Assembly: GCF_042610495.1 (NCBI RefSeq)
Contig: NZ_JBHGAP010000002.1
Span: 62,001-126,000 of the forward strand
DNA length: 64,000 nucleotides
Direction of reading: 5' to 3'
From: RU20A sp042610495
Lineage (GTDB): Bacteria; Pseudomonadota; Alphaproteobacteria; Rhizobiales; Rhizobiaceae
A program made the position numbers and the translations under genes. Below, one piece after another: positions 25,676-35,884 of the stretch (positions are counted from its first letter, which is position 1; every line of letters starts with the position of its first letter). The notes beneath the pieces are model-generated. The model saw nothing but the letters and a program-made list of their open reading frames with translations. It did not search any database and was not told the origin of the DNA.

Positions 25676-25848
25676 ACCCCCCTCTGCCCTGCCGGGCATC
25701 TCCCCCCGCAAGGGGGAGATTGGCTGGGGGCGCCAGCTCCGCGACCCGCAGGCGTCTCAACGAGGCGATAGGGTGAGCATGTCCGAGCGGACGCTCCGGG
25801 TGGATCTCCCCCCTTGCGGGGGAGATGTCCGGCAGGACAGAGGGGGGT
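25676..25848. repeat. Inverted pair of 45-bp repeats
   Basis: A 45-bp unit (25676-25720) beginning ACCCCCCTCTGCCCTGCCGG recurs in inverted orientation at 25804-25848, differing at only a few bases. Each arm has its own hairpin, ATCTCCCCC against GGGGGAGAT. The arms enclose 83 bp. The arrangement resembles the mosaic intergenic elements (RIME-like) of rhizobia. It occupies most of the space between the coiled-coil gene and murJ. Confidence 0.8.
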
Positions 25849-25879
25849 GTGCACCTCGCCCGCCGATGACGCTTACCGT

Positions 25880-27466
25880 CTACTCGACGCTCTCCGTGCC
25901 CTTCGCCGCCTTCCGCTTCATGTTCCGCCGGAGCATGCCGAGGTCGGCGCCGCCGGTGGCGAAGGCGAGGCCGAAATAGACGATCATCGAGAGCGCGATG
26001 AGGATGGCAAGTGCTGCAAGCTGGGTCAGCACGCCCTGCCCGGAATCCAGCCAGCCCGACATCTGCCGCGAGGCATATTCCAGCACGCCGGCCATGACGA
26101 ATGTCGAGGCAAGGAGACGCAGGACGCGGCTGACAAGGGCGCCTTCCCAGACCCAGTGGCCGCGGCGGACCAGGATGACGAAGAGCATGATGGCCGTCAG
26201 CCAGCCGGAGACGGCTTCCGCCGTGGCGATGCCGCGTTCGTGGAAGAAGGGGAAGAGCGAGACGGCGAGCGCGCAGTTGACGGCGACCGAGATGCCGGAG
26301 ATGCGCATGGGCGTGCGCGTATCCTCGCGGGCGAAAAAGCCGGGGTTGAGCGCCTTGATCATCACGAAGGCGGGCAGGCCGAGGCCGTAGATGCCGAGGA
26401 TGCCGGCAACGACGGAGGTGGTTTCGGGCGAAAAGGCGCCGCGCTCGTAGAGCACGCGGACGATCTCGTCGGAGATGACCCAGAGCGCGCCGGCCGCCGG
26501 CAGGGTCAGGAACAGCACGAATTCGGCCGAGCGGTTCTGCAGGTTCTGCGCCTCGATGTGGTGGCCGCCCTTCAGCGCGCGGGCCAGCTCCGGCAGGAGA
26601 ACGACGCCGACGGCGATGCCGACGACGCCGAGCGGCAGCTGGTAGACGCGGTCGGCATATTGAAGTGCCGCGATCGCGCCGTCCTTGGTGGAGGCGATCA
26701 TCTGGCCGATGACCTGGTTGATCTGGGTGATGCCGCCGGTAACGGCGGCCGGCAGCGCCAGCCACAGCAGCCGCTTGACGTTCGGCGTCATGCGCGGGCG
26801 GCTCAAGCCGAAGCGCATGCCGGCATAGCGCACGCCGACATAGAGCACGGCCATCTGCAACAGGCCGGCGGCGAGCACGCCCCAGGAGAGATACCAGGCG
26901 GTCGTCAGCGGATCGGCACCGGTCCACAGGCCATAGCCCAGCGCCGCGATGAGCACGAGATTGAGGAAGATCGGGGCGACGGCGGCGGCGAAGTAATGGT
27001 GCAGCGAGTTCAGCATGCCGGACAGCATCGCCGTCAGCGACATGCACATGAGATAGGGGAACATGACCATGGAAAGTTGCACGGTCACGTCGAACTTTTC
27101 CCCGTCGCCCACGAAGCCGGGGGCGATGATGGTGGCGACGATCCAGGGCATCGCCAGTTCCATGACGATGGTGATCAGGAGCAGCACGGTGAAGAGGACG
27201 CCCAGCACCTCTTCCGAGAAGCGCTTGGCACCATCAAGGCCGTTCGCCTCGATCTCCTTGGCAAAGAGCGGCACGAAGGCGGCGTTGAAGGCGCCTTCGG
27301 CAAAGAGGCGCCGGAAGAGATTGGGGAAGCGGAAGGCGGCGTAGAAGGCATCGGCATAGGGGCCGGTGCCCAGCGCCGCTGCCATCAGCGTTTCGCGGGT
27401 GAAACCGAGGACGCGGCTGCCGAGCGTAGCGCCGCCGACGGTGATGAATTTGCGGACGAGACTCAT
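25880..27466 (-). CDS. murJ: Lipid II flippase MurJ
   Basis: MurJ flips lipid II across the inner membrane for peptidoglycan synthesis. The 528-residue protein starts MSLVRKFITVGGATLGSRVL and continues with GFTRETLMAAALGTG, then FRFPNLFRRLFAEGAFNAAFVPL, the best-conserved family signature. About 14 hydrophobic segments follow, as in MOP-superfamily exporters, and the tail is basic (RRNMKRKAAKGTESVE). Its ATG overlaps the glnD stop as ATGA, so the two are translationally coupled, an arrangement I know from other alphaproteobacteria. An upstream extension to 27757 runs inside glnD in another frame and is rejected. Confidence 0.96.
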   Translation of the reverse strand: MSLVRKFITVGGATLGSRVLGFTRETLMAAALGTGPYADAFYAAFRFPNLFRRLFAEGAFNAAFVPLFAKEIEANGLDGAKRFSEEVLGVLFTVLLLITIVMELAMPWIVATIIAPGFVGDGEKFDVTVQLSMVMFPYLMCMSLTAMLSGMLNSLHHYFAAAVAPIFLNLVLIAALGYGLWTGADPLTTAWYLSWGVLAAGLLQMAVLYVGVRYAGMRFGLSRPRMTPNVKRLLWLALPAAVTGGITQINQVIGQMIASTKDGAIAALQYADRVYQLPLGVVGIAVGVVLLPELARALKGGHHIEAQNLQNRSAEFVLFLTLPAAGALWVISDEIVRVLYERGAFSPETTSVVAGILGIYGLGLPAFVMIKALNPGFFAREDTRTPMRISGISVAVNCALAVSLFPFFHERGIATAEAVSGWLTAIMLFVILVRRGHWVWEGALVSRVLRLLASTFVMAGVLEYASRQMSGWLDSGQGVLTQLAALAILIALSMIVYFGLAFATGGADLGMLRRNMKRKAAKGTESVE

Positions 27467-30303
27467 TGATCGGCCTTGGGACGACGCGGGGAGCGGGGAA
27501 TGGCGGGCGGCGCGATGATGCCGGAGGGCATGCGCTCGCGCGCCTCGTCGGCCTCCTCGGCGATGACGGCGCGAATGCGCGCCGAGATGTTCATCTGGCG
27601 GTTCTCGCTGGTGATCTTCTCGCCGACGAGATCGGTAACGTAGAAGGTGTCGATGACCTTCTCGCCGAAGGTGGTGATGTGGGCCGAGGCGATGTCGAGG
27701 GACAGATCCGACATCATGGAGGTGACTTCGGAGAGCAGGCCGGGCCTGTCCAGGCACTCCATCTCGATGACGGTGAACTTGTTCGAGAGACCGTTGGAGA
27801 TCGTGACGCTCGGCGTGACGGTAAAGGCCTTGCTGCGCTTCCTGCCTTTGGTGCGGGCGGCGATCACCTCCGGCAGCCGCTTGGTGCCCGACAGCACTTC
27901 CTCGATCATCCGGCCGATGCTGGTGGCGCGGCGCATCTCATCGCCATCGACTGCAAATTCACGGCTGACGAGGATGGTATCGAGGGCGCGGCCGTCGGAG
28001 GTCGTGAAGATCTGCGCGTCCACGATGTTGGCGCCCGCCGCCGCGCAGGCGCCGGCGATGACGGCGAGCAGGCGCGGATGGTCGGGGGCCAGCACCGTGA
28101 TTTCAGTGATGCCATGGAACTGGTGGGTGCGCACCATGGTGGCCAGCGTGCGACCGGCCTGGTCCGCCTCGCGGATGAAGGCGGCGTGTCGCACCTGGTC
28201 TTCCAGCGGCACGGTCAGCAGGTAGGGCTGGTAGTGCAGCTTCGTATAGGCCTGGCGTTCGGCCTCGCTCCAGCCGGTCAGCGCCCTTTCCAGCATGTCG
28301 GCGGCATACTGGGCGCGCTCCTTGCGCGGCATTTCGGAGAAGCCGCCGGAAATCAGCAGTTCGGTCTCGTAGTAGAGCGTGCGCAGGAGCTGGCCCTTCC
28401 AGCCGTTCCACACGCCCGGGCCGACGGCGCGGATGTCGCAGACCGTCAGCACCAGCAGCATCTTCAGCCGTTCGAGCGACTGCACCTTTTCGGCGAAGTC
28501 GATGATCGTCTTGCGGTCGTTGAGGTCACGGGTCTGGGCGACCATGGACATGGTCAGATGTTCCTGGATCAGCCAGGCGACCGTTTCCGTCTGCTTCGGC
28601 GTCAGGCCAAAGCGCGGGCAGAGCTTTCGGGCCACACGGGCGCCGGCAACGGAGTGATCCTCCGGGCGGCCCTTGGCGATGTCGTGCAGGAGCACGGCGA
28701 CATAGAGCGCCTCGCGGTCCTCGATGCTCTGGATGAGCTTGCCGGCCAGCGGATGGGCATCCTCTTCCTTGCCCTGCTCGACGCGCGAGAGAACACGCAC
28801 CGTGCGCAGCAGGTGCTCGTCCACCGTATAGTGGTGATACATGTTGAACTGCATCATCGAGACGATCTTGCCGAACTCGGGAATGAAGCGGGCAAGAACG
28901 CCCGACTCGTTCATGCGGCGCAGGATGAGTTCCGGGTCGCGCCGCGAGGTCAGGATCGACAGGAAAAGGCGGTTGGCCTCCTCATTGTCGCGCAGGTGCG
29001 GCGTGATCAGCGACAGCGAGCGTGTCACCTGCTTCAGCGCAGCCGGGTGGAATTCGAGACCGGCAATGTCGGCGATGTGGAAGAGCCGCATCAGGTTGAC
29101 CGGATCGCGCTTGAAGACATCCGGGCCTGCAATGGTGATGCGGCCGCCATCATCGAGGAAATCCGTGGTGCCGGCGATCTTGCGGCTGCGATTGGCAAAG
29201 CGGGTGATGACGCCCGTGAGCCCCGGCTGCTGCTTGGCCTGCTGGTCCTCCAGCGCCGCGCAGATGATGCGGGTGAGGTCGCCGACATTCTTCGCAACGA
29301 GGAAATAGTGCTTCATGAAGCGTTCGACGGCGCTGAGGCCCGGATGGTCCTGATAGCCGAGACATTCGGCGATTTCGCGCTGGATGTCGAAGGACAGGCG
29401 CTCTTCCGCCTTGTTGGTGAGGAAGTGCATGTGGCAGCGCACTGCCCAGAGGAAGTCGTCGGACTTCTCGAACAGCTTCAGTTCCTGCTTCGAGAGAACG
29501 CCGAGCTTCACCAGTTCGGCCGAGTCCTTCACCCGGTAGAAGTATTTGGCGATCCAGAAGAGCGTGTGGATGTCGCGAAGACCGCCCTTGCCTTCCTTCA
29601 CGTTCGGCTCGACCAGGTAGCGCGTGTCGCCGGCCTTGCGGTGGCGCTCGTCGCGCTCGGCGAGCTTGGCGGCGATGAAATCCGGACCGGTGTTCTTGAC
29701 GATCTCTCGGTCGAAGCGGGTTTCGAGATCAGCGGCGAGCGGCTGCGAACCGCAGATGTAGCGGAATTCGAGGATGGCGGTGCGGATCGTCATGTCGCTG
29801 CGCGACAGGCGGATGCATTCCTCCACCGTGCGGGTGGCGTGGCCGACCTTGAAGCCGAGATCCCAGAGGATGTAGAGCATGAACTCGATGGCCGGCTCTG
29901 CCCAGACCTGCTTCTTCTGCGGCAGCAGGAAGAGCAGGTCGATGTCGGAGCCCGGCGCCAGCGTGCCGCGGCCATAGCCGCCGACGGCTGCCACGGTGAT
30001 GCGCATGCTCTCCGGCGTCTGGCCGGCATTGAAGATTTCGGCAAGCACGAAATCATGCAGGATGGAGATCAGCTGGTCCTGCAGCCAGGAGATCCGCCGG
30101 GCGCAGGCAAGACCGCTGCCATCGGCGAAAAGCAGCTCGCGCGCCTTGGCCCGTCCCGCCAGATTGGCCTCCTTGAAGGCGGCCAGAAGCGCGCGGCGCA
30201 TGGGGTCGCGCTGCTCGGCATGGGCCGAGGCGATAAAGCGGCATTTGGCGCGAAGAGCTGCCGGATCGAAGATTTCGGGATGGGCGTGAAGGTCTGTGGC
30301 CAT
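27463..30303 (-). CDS. glnD: Bifunctional uridylyltransferase/uridylyl-removing enzyme GlnD
   Basis: GlnD senses glutamine and uridylylates or deuridylylates the PII proteins, setting nitrogen status. The 946-residue product has the nucleotidyltransferase motif GGYGRGTLAPGSDIDLLFL near residue 110, then the glnD-type linker NVKEGKGGLRDIHTLFW. The uridylyl-removing HD domain carries HDIAKGRPEDHSVAGARVA, and two ACT domains are at the C-terminus (EITVLAPDHPRLLAVIAGAC and VIEMECLDRPGLLSEV). I place the start at 30303 (MATDLHAHPEIFDPAALRAK) because it best matches rhizobial GlnD; an ATG at 30363 would add 20 residues. It is coupled to murJ by an ATGA overlap. The effectors PtsN and RpoN of nitrogen control are elsewhere in the window. 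Confidence 0.96.
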   Translation of the reverse strand: MATDLHAHPEIFDPAALRAKCRFIASAHAEQRDPMRRALLAAFKEANLAGRAKARELLFADGSGLACARRISWLQDQLISILHDFVLAEIFNAGQTPESMRITVAAVGGYGRGTLAPGSDIDLLFLLPQKKQVWAEPAIEFMLYILWDLGFKVGHATRTVEECIRLSRSDMTIRTAILEFRYICGSQPLAADLETRFDREIVKNTGPDFIAAKLAERDERHRKAGDTRYLVEPNVKEGKGGLRDIHTLFWIAKYFYRVKDSAELVKLGVLSKQELKLFEKSDDFLWAVRCHMHFLTNKAEERLSFDIQREIAECLGYQDHPGLSAVERFMKHYFLVAKNVGDLTRIICAALEDQQAKQQPGLTGVITRFANRSRKIAGTTDFLDDGGRITIAGPDVFKRDPVNLMRLFHIADIAGLEFHPAALKQVTRSLSLITPHLRDNEEANRLFLSILTSRRDPELILRRMNESGVLARFIPEFGKIVSMMQFNMYHHYTVDEHLLRTVRVLSRVEQGKEEDAHPLAGKLIQSIEDREALYVAVLLHDIAKGRPEDHSVAGARVARKLCPRFGLTPKQTETVAWLIQEHLTMSMVAQTRDLNDRKTIIDFAEKVQSLERLKMLLVLTVCDIRAVGPGVWNGWKGQLLRTLYYETELLISGGFSEMPRKERAQYAADMLERALTGWSEAERQAYTKLHYQPYLLTVPLEDQVRHAAFIREADQAGRTLATMVRTHQFHGITEITVLAPDHPRLLAVIAGACAAAGANIVDAQIFTTSDGRALDTILVSREFAVDGDEMRRATSIGRMIEEVLSGTKRLPEVIAARTKGRKRSKAFTVTPSVTISNGLSNKFTVIEMECLDRPGLLSEVTSMMSDLSLDIASAHITTFGEKVIDTFYVTDLVGEKITSENRQMNISARIRAVIAEEADEARERMPSGIIAPPAIPRSPRRPKADQ

Positions 30304-30495
30304 CGGGTCGCCGTCGCGCTCCTGTCTGTCGCGTCCTGCGAGCGGCTGCGTCTGCGTTTGCATGCGCTATAATCCCTTTGCCCGGCACTGCACAGAAAAA
30401 ATTGGTCCTGCCTCGCAGCCGAGAACCGATACCGGATTTCCTTATAGAGGGCCGGCCTTGCCAAGTTCTTTCCGGCCGGCACCGCTGCGCATCGG

Positions 30496-33225
30496 TCAGG
30501 AAAGCTGCTTTTTCAGGGCATAGAGCGCGTCGAGCGCCTGGCGCGGCGTCATGTCGTCCAGTTCGAGCGCTTTAAGGGATTCCTCCACCTTCGAAGGCGC
30601 GGCCTTTGCCGCCTGCTCGCGGCGCACGGCCACCTGGAAAAGGGGGAGATCGTCGATCAGCTGGCTTGCCGGGTTCTTGCGGTCGGCATCCTCCAGCCGT
30701 GCCAGCACGTCGCGCGCACGGGTGACGACGGCTGCCGGCAGGCCGGCCAGGCGGGCGACCTGGATACCGTAGCTGCGGTCGGCGAAACCGGGACCAACCT
30801 CGTGGAGAAAGATCACCTCGCCGTCCCACTCCTTCACCTTCAGCGTGGCGTTGGAGAGCCGCGCCAGCTTTTCGGAGAGCACCGTCAGCTCGTGGAAATG
30901 GGTGGCGAAGAGGCCACGGCAGCGGTTGACCTCGTGCAGGTGTTCCACCGCCGCCCAGGCGATGGACAGGCCATCGAAGGTCGCCGTGCCGCGGCCGATC
31001 TCGTCGAGGATGACCAGCGAGCGGTCCGTCGCCTGGTTGAGGATGGCGGCGGTCTCGACCATCTCGACCATGAAGGTGGAGCGGCCGCGCGCCAGATCGT
31101 CCGAGGCGCCGACGCGCGAGAAGAGCCGATCGACCACACCGATATGGGCGGCGGTCGCCGGCACGAAGGAGCCCATCTGCGCCATGATGGCAATCAGCGC
31201 GTTCTGGCGCAGGAAGGTCGATTTACCGCCCATATTGGGGCCGGTCAGCAGCCAGAGCGCGCCATAGTCACCGCCATCGCCCGGCGAGAGATCGCAGCCA
31301 TTGGCGACGAAGACATCGGAGGCCTGCCTGCGCAGGGCCTGCTCGACCACCGGATGGCGGCCGGCCTCGATGCGGAACATGCGGGAGCGGTCGACCACCG
31401 GGCGGCGGTAATCCTGCTCGTCAGCGAGAATGGCGAGACCTAGCGAAACATCGATGACGGCAAGCGCCGCCGCGCCCGCCTTGATGGCCTCCTGCGCCTC
31501 CACCACGGCGGCGACCATATCGTCGAAGAGGCCGAGTTCGAGGGTGAGCGCCTTGTCGGCGGCGTTGGCGATCTTGCTTTCGAGATCGGCCAGTTCCGTC
31601 GTGGTGAAGCGCATGGCATTCGCCATGGTCTGGCGGTGGATGAAGCGCGCCTTGGCGGCATCGGTCTCCGTCAGTGGCCCGGCATTGCCGGCGGTCACCT
31701 CGATGAAGTAGCCGAGCACGTTGTTGTGCTTGATCTTCAGCGAGCGGATGCCGGTTTCCTCGGCATAGGAAAGCTGCAACCCGGCGATGACGCGGCGGGA
31801 CTGGTCGCGCAGCGCACGCAGTTCGTCGAGTTCGGCCCGGGCGCCCGCACGCACGAAGCCGCCGTCGCGCTTCAGGAGCGGGAGTTCCTCCGCCAGAATG
31901 TCCGCAAGGTGATCGGCGAGCGACTGCGGCAGGCGGCTGAGCGCGGCTGAGGCAGCGGCAAGCTCGGCCGGCAGGTCCATGCGGGTGAGGATGTCGCGGA
32001 TGCGGACCGCGCCCTCCAGCCCGGCCTTCAGGGCGCCCAGATCGCGCGGGCCGCCACGGCCGAGCGCGAGACGGGACAGCGCACGCGGCATGTCCGGCAC
32101 GCGGCGCAGGCAGTCGCGCGCATCCTGCGCCACCAGCGGCGCGGCCAGCAGGGCCGTGACGGCGTCGAGGCGGGCGGCGATCGCTTCGGGGTCCGTCAGC
32201 GGCGACATCAGCCGTTCGGCGAGCAGCCGGGCGCCACCACTCGTCACCGTCCGGTCGATGGCGCGCATCAGCGTGCCGGAGCGTTCGCCCGACAGCGTGC
32301 GGGTCAGCTCCAGATTGGCGCGGGTGGCGGGATCGATGAAGAGCGTGGAGGCGACGCTTTCGCGCTCGGGCGTGCCGAGCGGCGGGCGGGCGCCGATCTG
32401 CGTCTTCTCGATATAGGAAACGGCGGCGGCGGCAGCCGCGATCTCGGCGCGGGAGAAGCTGCCGAAGCCGTCGAGCGTCTTGACGCCGTAGTAGCGGGCG
32501 ACACGCGCCTCGGCCGTCGCACTGTCGAAGAGCACCGCCGGCTGCGGCACGGCGACCCGGCCGAGCACGTCCATGACGGGCTTCATCTCGGGATCGTAGA
32601 AGACGGCATCGGCGAGGATGAGTTCGCGCGGCTCGATGCGCAGGATGTCGGCAAGCAGCCGCCCCTCCCCGCTTTCGGCAACGCGAAAGACGCCGGTGGA
32701 GATGTCGATCCAGGCCAGCGCGAAGGCGGGCTCGGAGCCGCCGCGGATGCGGGCAAGCGCCATCAGGTAGTTGGATTCCGATGGCTGGAGCAGCTTGTCC
32801 TCGGTGATGGTGCCGGGCGTGACGAGGCGCACGACATCGCGTTTCACCACGGATTTCGAGCCGCGCTTCTTGGCTTCGGCGGGATCTTCCACCTGTTCGC
32901 AGACCGCGACGCGGAAGCCGAGCGCTATCAGCTTCTGGAGATAGTCGTCGGCCGCATGCACGGGCACGCCGCACATAGGAATGTCCTGGCCCATGTGCTG
33001 GCCGCGCCGGGTGAGCGTGATGCCCAGCGCGCGCGATGCATCCAGCGCATCCTGGAAGAACAACTCGTAGAAATCGCCCATGCGGTAGAAGAGCAACGAG
33101 TCAGGGTTGTTGGCCTTGATCTCGATATACTGCTCCATCATCGGCGTGGCGGAGGCACGGCTTTCCCCGGCCGCGAGTTCCGCTGCCGAAAAGACCTCGT
33201 CGCGCGTCAGTCCCAATTCATTCAC
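30496..33225 (-). CDS. mutS: DNA mismatch repair protein MutS
   Basis: MutS recognises mismatches and small loops and starts methyl-independent repair with MutL in this group. The 909-residue product is read from a GTG at 33225 (VNELGLTRDEVFSAAELAA), which gives the N-terminal length of rhizobial homologues; other frames upstream run into the divergent tme promoter. The mismatch-reading Phe-x-Glu motif lies in FYRMGDFYELFF. The ATPase has Walker A GPNMGGKSTFLRQN and a Walker B region ILDEIGRGTATFDG. The C-terminus (MTPRQALDALYALKKQLS) is the dimer or tetramer helix. No good ribosome site precedes the GTG, so the exact start is the weak point. It is 192 bp from glnD. Confidence 0.95.
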   Translation of the reverse strand: MNELGLTRDEVFSAAELAAGESRASATPMMEQYIEIKANNPDSLLFYRMGDFYELFFQDALDASRALGITLTRRGQHMGQDIPMCGVPVHAADDYLQKLIALGFRVAVCEQVEDPAEAKKRGSKSVVKRDVVRLVTPGTITEDKLLQPSESNYLMALARIRGGSEPAFALAWIDISTGVFRVAESGEGRLLADILRIEPRELILADAVFYDPEMKPVMDVLGRVAVPQPAVLFDSATAEARVARYYGVKTLDGFGSFSRAEIAAAAAAVSYIEKTQIGARPPLGTPERESVASTLFIDPATRANLELTRTLSGERSGTLMRAIDRTVTSGGARLLAERLMSPLTDPEAIAARLDAVTALLAAPLVAQDARDCLRRVPDMPRALSRLALGRGGPRDLGALKAGLEGAVRIRDILTRMDLPAELAAASAALSRLPQSLADHLADILAEELPLLKRDGGFVRAGARAELDELRALRDQSRRVIAGLQLSYAEETGIRSLKIKHNNVLGYFIEVTAGNAGPLTETDAAKARFIHRQTMANAMRFTTTELADLESKIANAADKALTLELGLFDDMVAAVVEAQEAIKAGAAALAVIDVSLGLAILADEQDYRRPVVDRSRMFRIEAGRHPVVEQALRRQASDVFVANGCDLSPGDGGDYGALWLLTGPNMGGKSTFLRQNALIAIMAQMGSFVPATAAHIGVVDRLFSRVGASDDLARGRSTFMVEMVETAAILNQATDRSLVILDEIGRGTATFDGLSIAWAAVEHLHEVNRCRGLFATHFHELTVLSEKLARLSNATLKVKEWDGEVIFLHEVGPGFADRSYGIQVARLAGLPAAVVTRARDVLARLEDADRKNPASQLIDDLPLFQVAVRREQAAKAAPSKVEESLKALELDDMTPRQALDALYALKKQLS

Positions 33226-33334
33226 GAGCTTGAATTCCGTCAAAAAAGTGCGTGCACAGTATTCGCTGGGGGTTATAGAAGACAACCGGAAACAGAAGCC
33301 AACCGCTGGCCACCCACAACGCAGGAGGACCCCG

Positions 33335-35638
33335 ATGCCCGCGCCCACGATCCCCGCAAAGCCCCAGCCCGACCGGGCGACGACGACGGTGACGGAACAG
33401 GAAGCCCTCGACTTCCACAGCCAGGGCCGCCCGGGCAAGCTGGAGATCACGCCGACCAAGGCGATGGCGACCCAGCGCGACCTCTCGCTCGCCTATTCCC
33501 CCGGCGTCGCGGTTCCCGTGAAGGCGATCGCGGCCGATCCGGCCACGGCCTACGATTACACGACGCGCGGTAACATGGTGGCCGTCATTTCCAACGGCAC
33601 GGCGATTCTCGGCCTCGGCAATCTGGGGGCGCTCGCCTCCAAGCCGGTCATGGAGGGCAAGTCCGTGCTCTTCAAGCGCTTCGCCGACGTCGATTCCATC
33701 GACCTCGAAGTCGATACGGAAAATGTCGATGAGTTCATCAACTGCGTGCGCTATCTCGGCCCCTCCTTCGGCGGCATCAATCTGGAAGACATCAAGGCGC
33801 CGGACTGTTTCATCATCGAGCAGCGCCTGCGCGAGCTCATGCACATCCCCGTTTTCCACGACGACCAGCACGGCACGGCGATCATTGCGGCGGCTGGCCT
33901 CATCAACGCGCTGGCGCTGACGGGCCGTGACTTCAAGACGACGCGGCTTGTCTGCAATGGCGCGGGCGCGGCGGCGATCGCCTGTATCGAGCTCATCAAG
34001 GCCATGGGGTTTGCGCCGGAGAACATCACGCTCTGCGACACCAAGGGCGTGATCTACAAGGGCCGCAGCGAGGGCATGAACCAGTGGAAGTCCGCCCATG
34101 CGGTGGAGACGGAGCACCGCACGCTGGCCGAAGCCCTGGCCGGCGCCGATGTCGTCTTCGGTCTCTCCCAGAAGGGCGCCTTCTCGGCCGAGATGATCCA
34201 GTCGATGGCCGCACGCCCGATCATCTTCGCCATGGCCAATCCGGACCCGGAAATCACGCCGGAAGAGGTGGCGCGCATCCGCGACGACGCGATCGTCGCC
34301 ACCGGGCGCTCGGACTATCCAAACCAGGTCAACAACGTGCTGGGCTTCCCCTACATCTTCCGCGGCGCGCTGGACGTGCGGGCCTCCACCATCAACGACG
34401 CCATGAAGATCGCGGCCGCCCAGGCGCTGGCGAGCCTTGCCAAGGAAGACGTGCCGGACGATGTCGCGGCCGCCTATCAGGGCAACCGGCCGCGCTTCGG
34501 GCCGCAGTACATCATTCCGGTGCCCTTCGATCCGCGCCTGATCTCCTCCATCCCGATCGCGGTCGCCAAGGCCGCCATGGAGACGGGCGTGGCGCGCAAG
34601 CCGATCCCGGACCTTGACGCCTATGCGCGCCAGCTCTCGGCGCGGCGCGATCCCATCGCTTCCACGACGCAGCGCATTTTCGAGCGCGTGCGGCGCCACC
34701 CGAAGCGCATCGTCTTTGCGGAAGGCGAGGAAGTGCTCGTCATGCGCGCTGCCGTCTCCTACGCCAACCAGCAGCTCGGCACGGCCATCCTGCTCGGGCG
34801 CGAGGACCGGATCCGCGAGGCGGCCGAGCGCGAGGGTATCGAGCTCAACCGGCCCGGCATCGAGATCGTCAATGCGCGCATCTCATCCAAGCGCATCGGC
34901 GCCTATACGGACTATCTCTACGCCCGCCTGCAGCGCAACGGCTACCTCTTCCGCGATGCCCAGCGCCTCATCAACCACGACCGCAACCATTTCGCCGCCT
35001 GCATGGTGGCGCTGGGCGATGCGGACGGCATGGTGACGGGTGTGACGCGCAACTATTCGACCGCGCTCGAAGACGTTCGCCGCTGCCTCGACCCCAAGCC
35101 CGGCCACCGCATCATCGGCGTGTCCATCGCGCTCTGCCGCGGCCGCACCGTTCTCGTTGCCGACACGGCCGTGCACGACATGCCCTCCTCCGAGGAACTG
35201 GCCGATATCGCCGAGGAGGCGGCCGGCCTCGCCAAGCGGCTCGGCTATGTGCCGCGCGTGGCCATGCTCGCCTACTCCACCTTCGGCCATCCCTCGGGTG
35301 AACGCTCCGAGCGGGTGCGCGAGGCGGTGCACATTCTCGACAAGCGCCGTGTCGATTTCGAATATGACGGCGAGATGGCGGCAGATGTCGCGCTGAACGG
35401 CAAGCTGATGGAGCAATATCCCTTCTGCCGCCTCTCGGGCACGGCGAACGTGCTCGTCATGCCCGCCTTCCACTCTGCCTCGATCTCGACCAAGATGTTG
35501 CAGGAACTCGGCGGCTCGACCGTCATCGGCCCGCTGCTCGTCGGCCTCGACAAGTCGGTGCAGATCGTTTCCATGGCGGCAAAGGACAGCGACATCGTGA
35601 ACATGGCCGCGATTGCGGCCTACAATGCCGGGGCGTGA
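33335..35638 (+). CDS. tme: NADP-dependent malic enzyme with phosphotransacetylase-like domain
   Basis: The enzyme decarboxylates malate to pyruvate with reduction of NADP. The 767-residue product starts at 33335, with GGAGGA six bases upstream. Residues 1-430 are the malic enzyme part: SLAYSPGVAVPVKAI, HDDQHGTAIIAAAGLINAL and GAGAAAIACIELIKA (the dinucleotide fold). Residues 440-767 resemble phosphate acetyltransferase (RRHPKRIVFAEGEEVLVMRA) but serve as a regulatory and oligomer domain in such chimeric enzymes, without known PTA activity. Rhizobia carry two, Dme (NAD) and Tme (NADP). I choose Tme because it sits divergent from mutS and next to olsB, as I recall in Sinorhizobium. Cofactor preference is not proven by eye. 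Confidence 0.88.
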   Translation: MPAPTIPAKPQPDRATTTVTEQEALDFHSQGRPGKLEITPTKAMATQRDLSLAYSPGVAVPVKAIAADPATAYDYTTRGNMVAVISNGTAILGLGNLGALASKPVMEGKSVLFKRFADVDSIDLEVDTENVDEFINCVRYLGPSFGGINLEDIKAPDCFIIEQRLRELMHIPVFHDDQHGTAIIAAAGLINALALTGRDFKTTRLVCNGAGAAAIACIELIKAMGFAPENITLCDTKGVIYKGRSEGMNQWKSAHAVETEHRTLAEALAGADVVFGLSQKGAFSAEMIQSMAARPIIFAMANPDPEITPEEVARIRDDAIVATGRSDYPNQVNNVLGFPYIFRGALDVRASTINDAMKIAAAQALASLAKEDVPDDVAAAYQGNRPRFGPQYIIPVPFDPRLISSIPIAVAKAAMETGVARKPIPDLDAYARQLSARRDPIASTTQRIFERVRRHPKRIVFAEGEEVLVMRAAVSYANQQLGTAILLGREDRIREAAEREGIELNRPGIEIVNARISSKRIGAYTDYLYARLQRNGYLFRDAQRLINHDRNHFAACMVALGDADGMVTGVTRNYSTALEDVRRCLDPKPGHRIIGVSIALCRGRTVLVADTAVHDMPSSEELADIAEEAAGLAKRLGYVPRVAMLAYSTFGHPSGERSERVREAVHILDKRRVDFEYDGEMAADVALNGKLMEQYPFCRLSGTANVLVMPAFHSASISTKMLQELGGSTVIGPLLVGLDKSVQIVSMAAKDSDIVNMAAIAAYNAGA

Positions 35639-35673
35639 GCCCCGGCTGTTACCCGTCCGGACCGGCGCATAAA

Positions 35674-35705
35674 AAACCCGCCTTCGAGAGAAGGCGGGTT
35701 TATCG
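35674..35705. terminator. Bidirectional terminator between tme and olsB
   Basis: AAACCCGCCTTC (35674-35685) and GAAGGCGGGTTT (35690-35701) form a perfect 12-bp stem with a GAGA loop. T-runs lie on both sides (TTTTTT on the minus strand). The space from here to the olsB stop (about 180 bp) is AT-rich and shows no gene. Confidence 0.85.
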
Positions 35706-35884
35706 TTTTGAAAACACTACTGAAACACGCTCGGCATTCGGGAAATTGCGTCTTTGGGAGAACCGAAAGCCTGAAAAGTCTATGCAGTTGAAACTTCGTG
35801 ATGAAAAATTGATCTGGTTTCTTTTATGCCTGAATTTCGCTCAGAGTCAAGCGCATTTGCTGCACCGCAACAAAATTGGTTGCT

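Noticed and set aside
27466..30372. A 968-codon open frame on the plus strand
   Set aside because: It mirrors glnD exactly and has the Asp/Gly/His-rich composition of a shadow frame.
30304..30495. A terminator between mutS and glnD
   Set aside because: GCCGGCC and GGCCGGC can pair, but the loop is 16 bases and no T-run follows.
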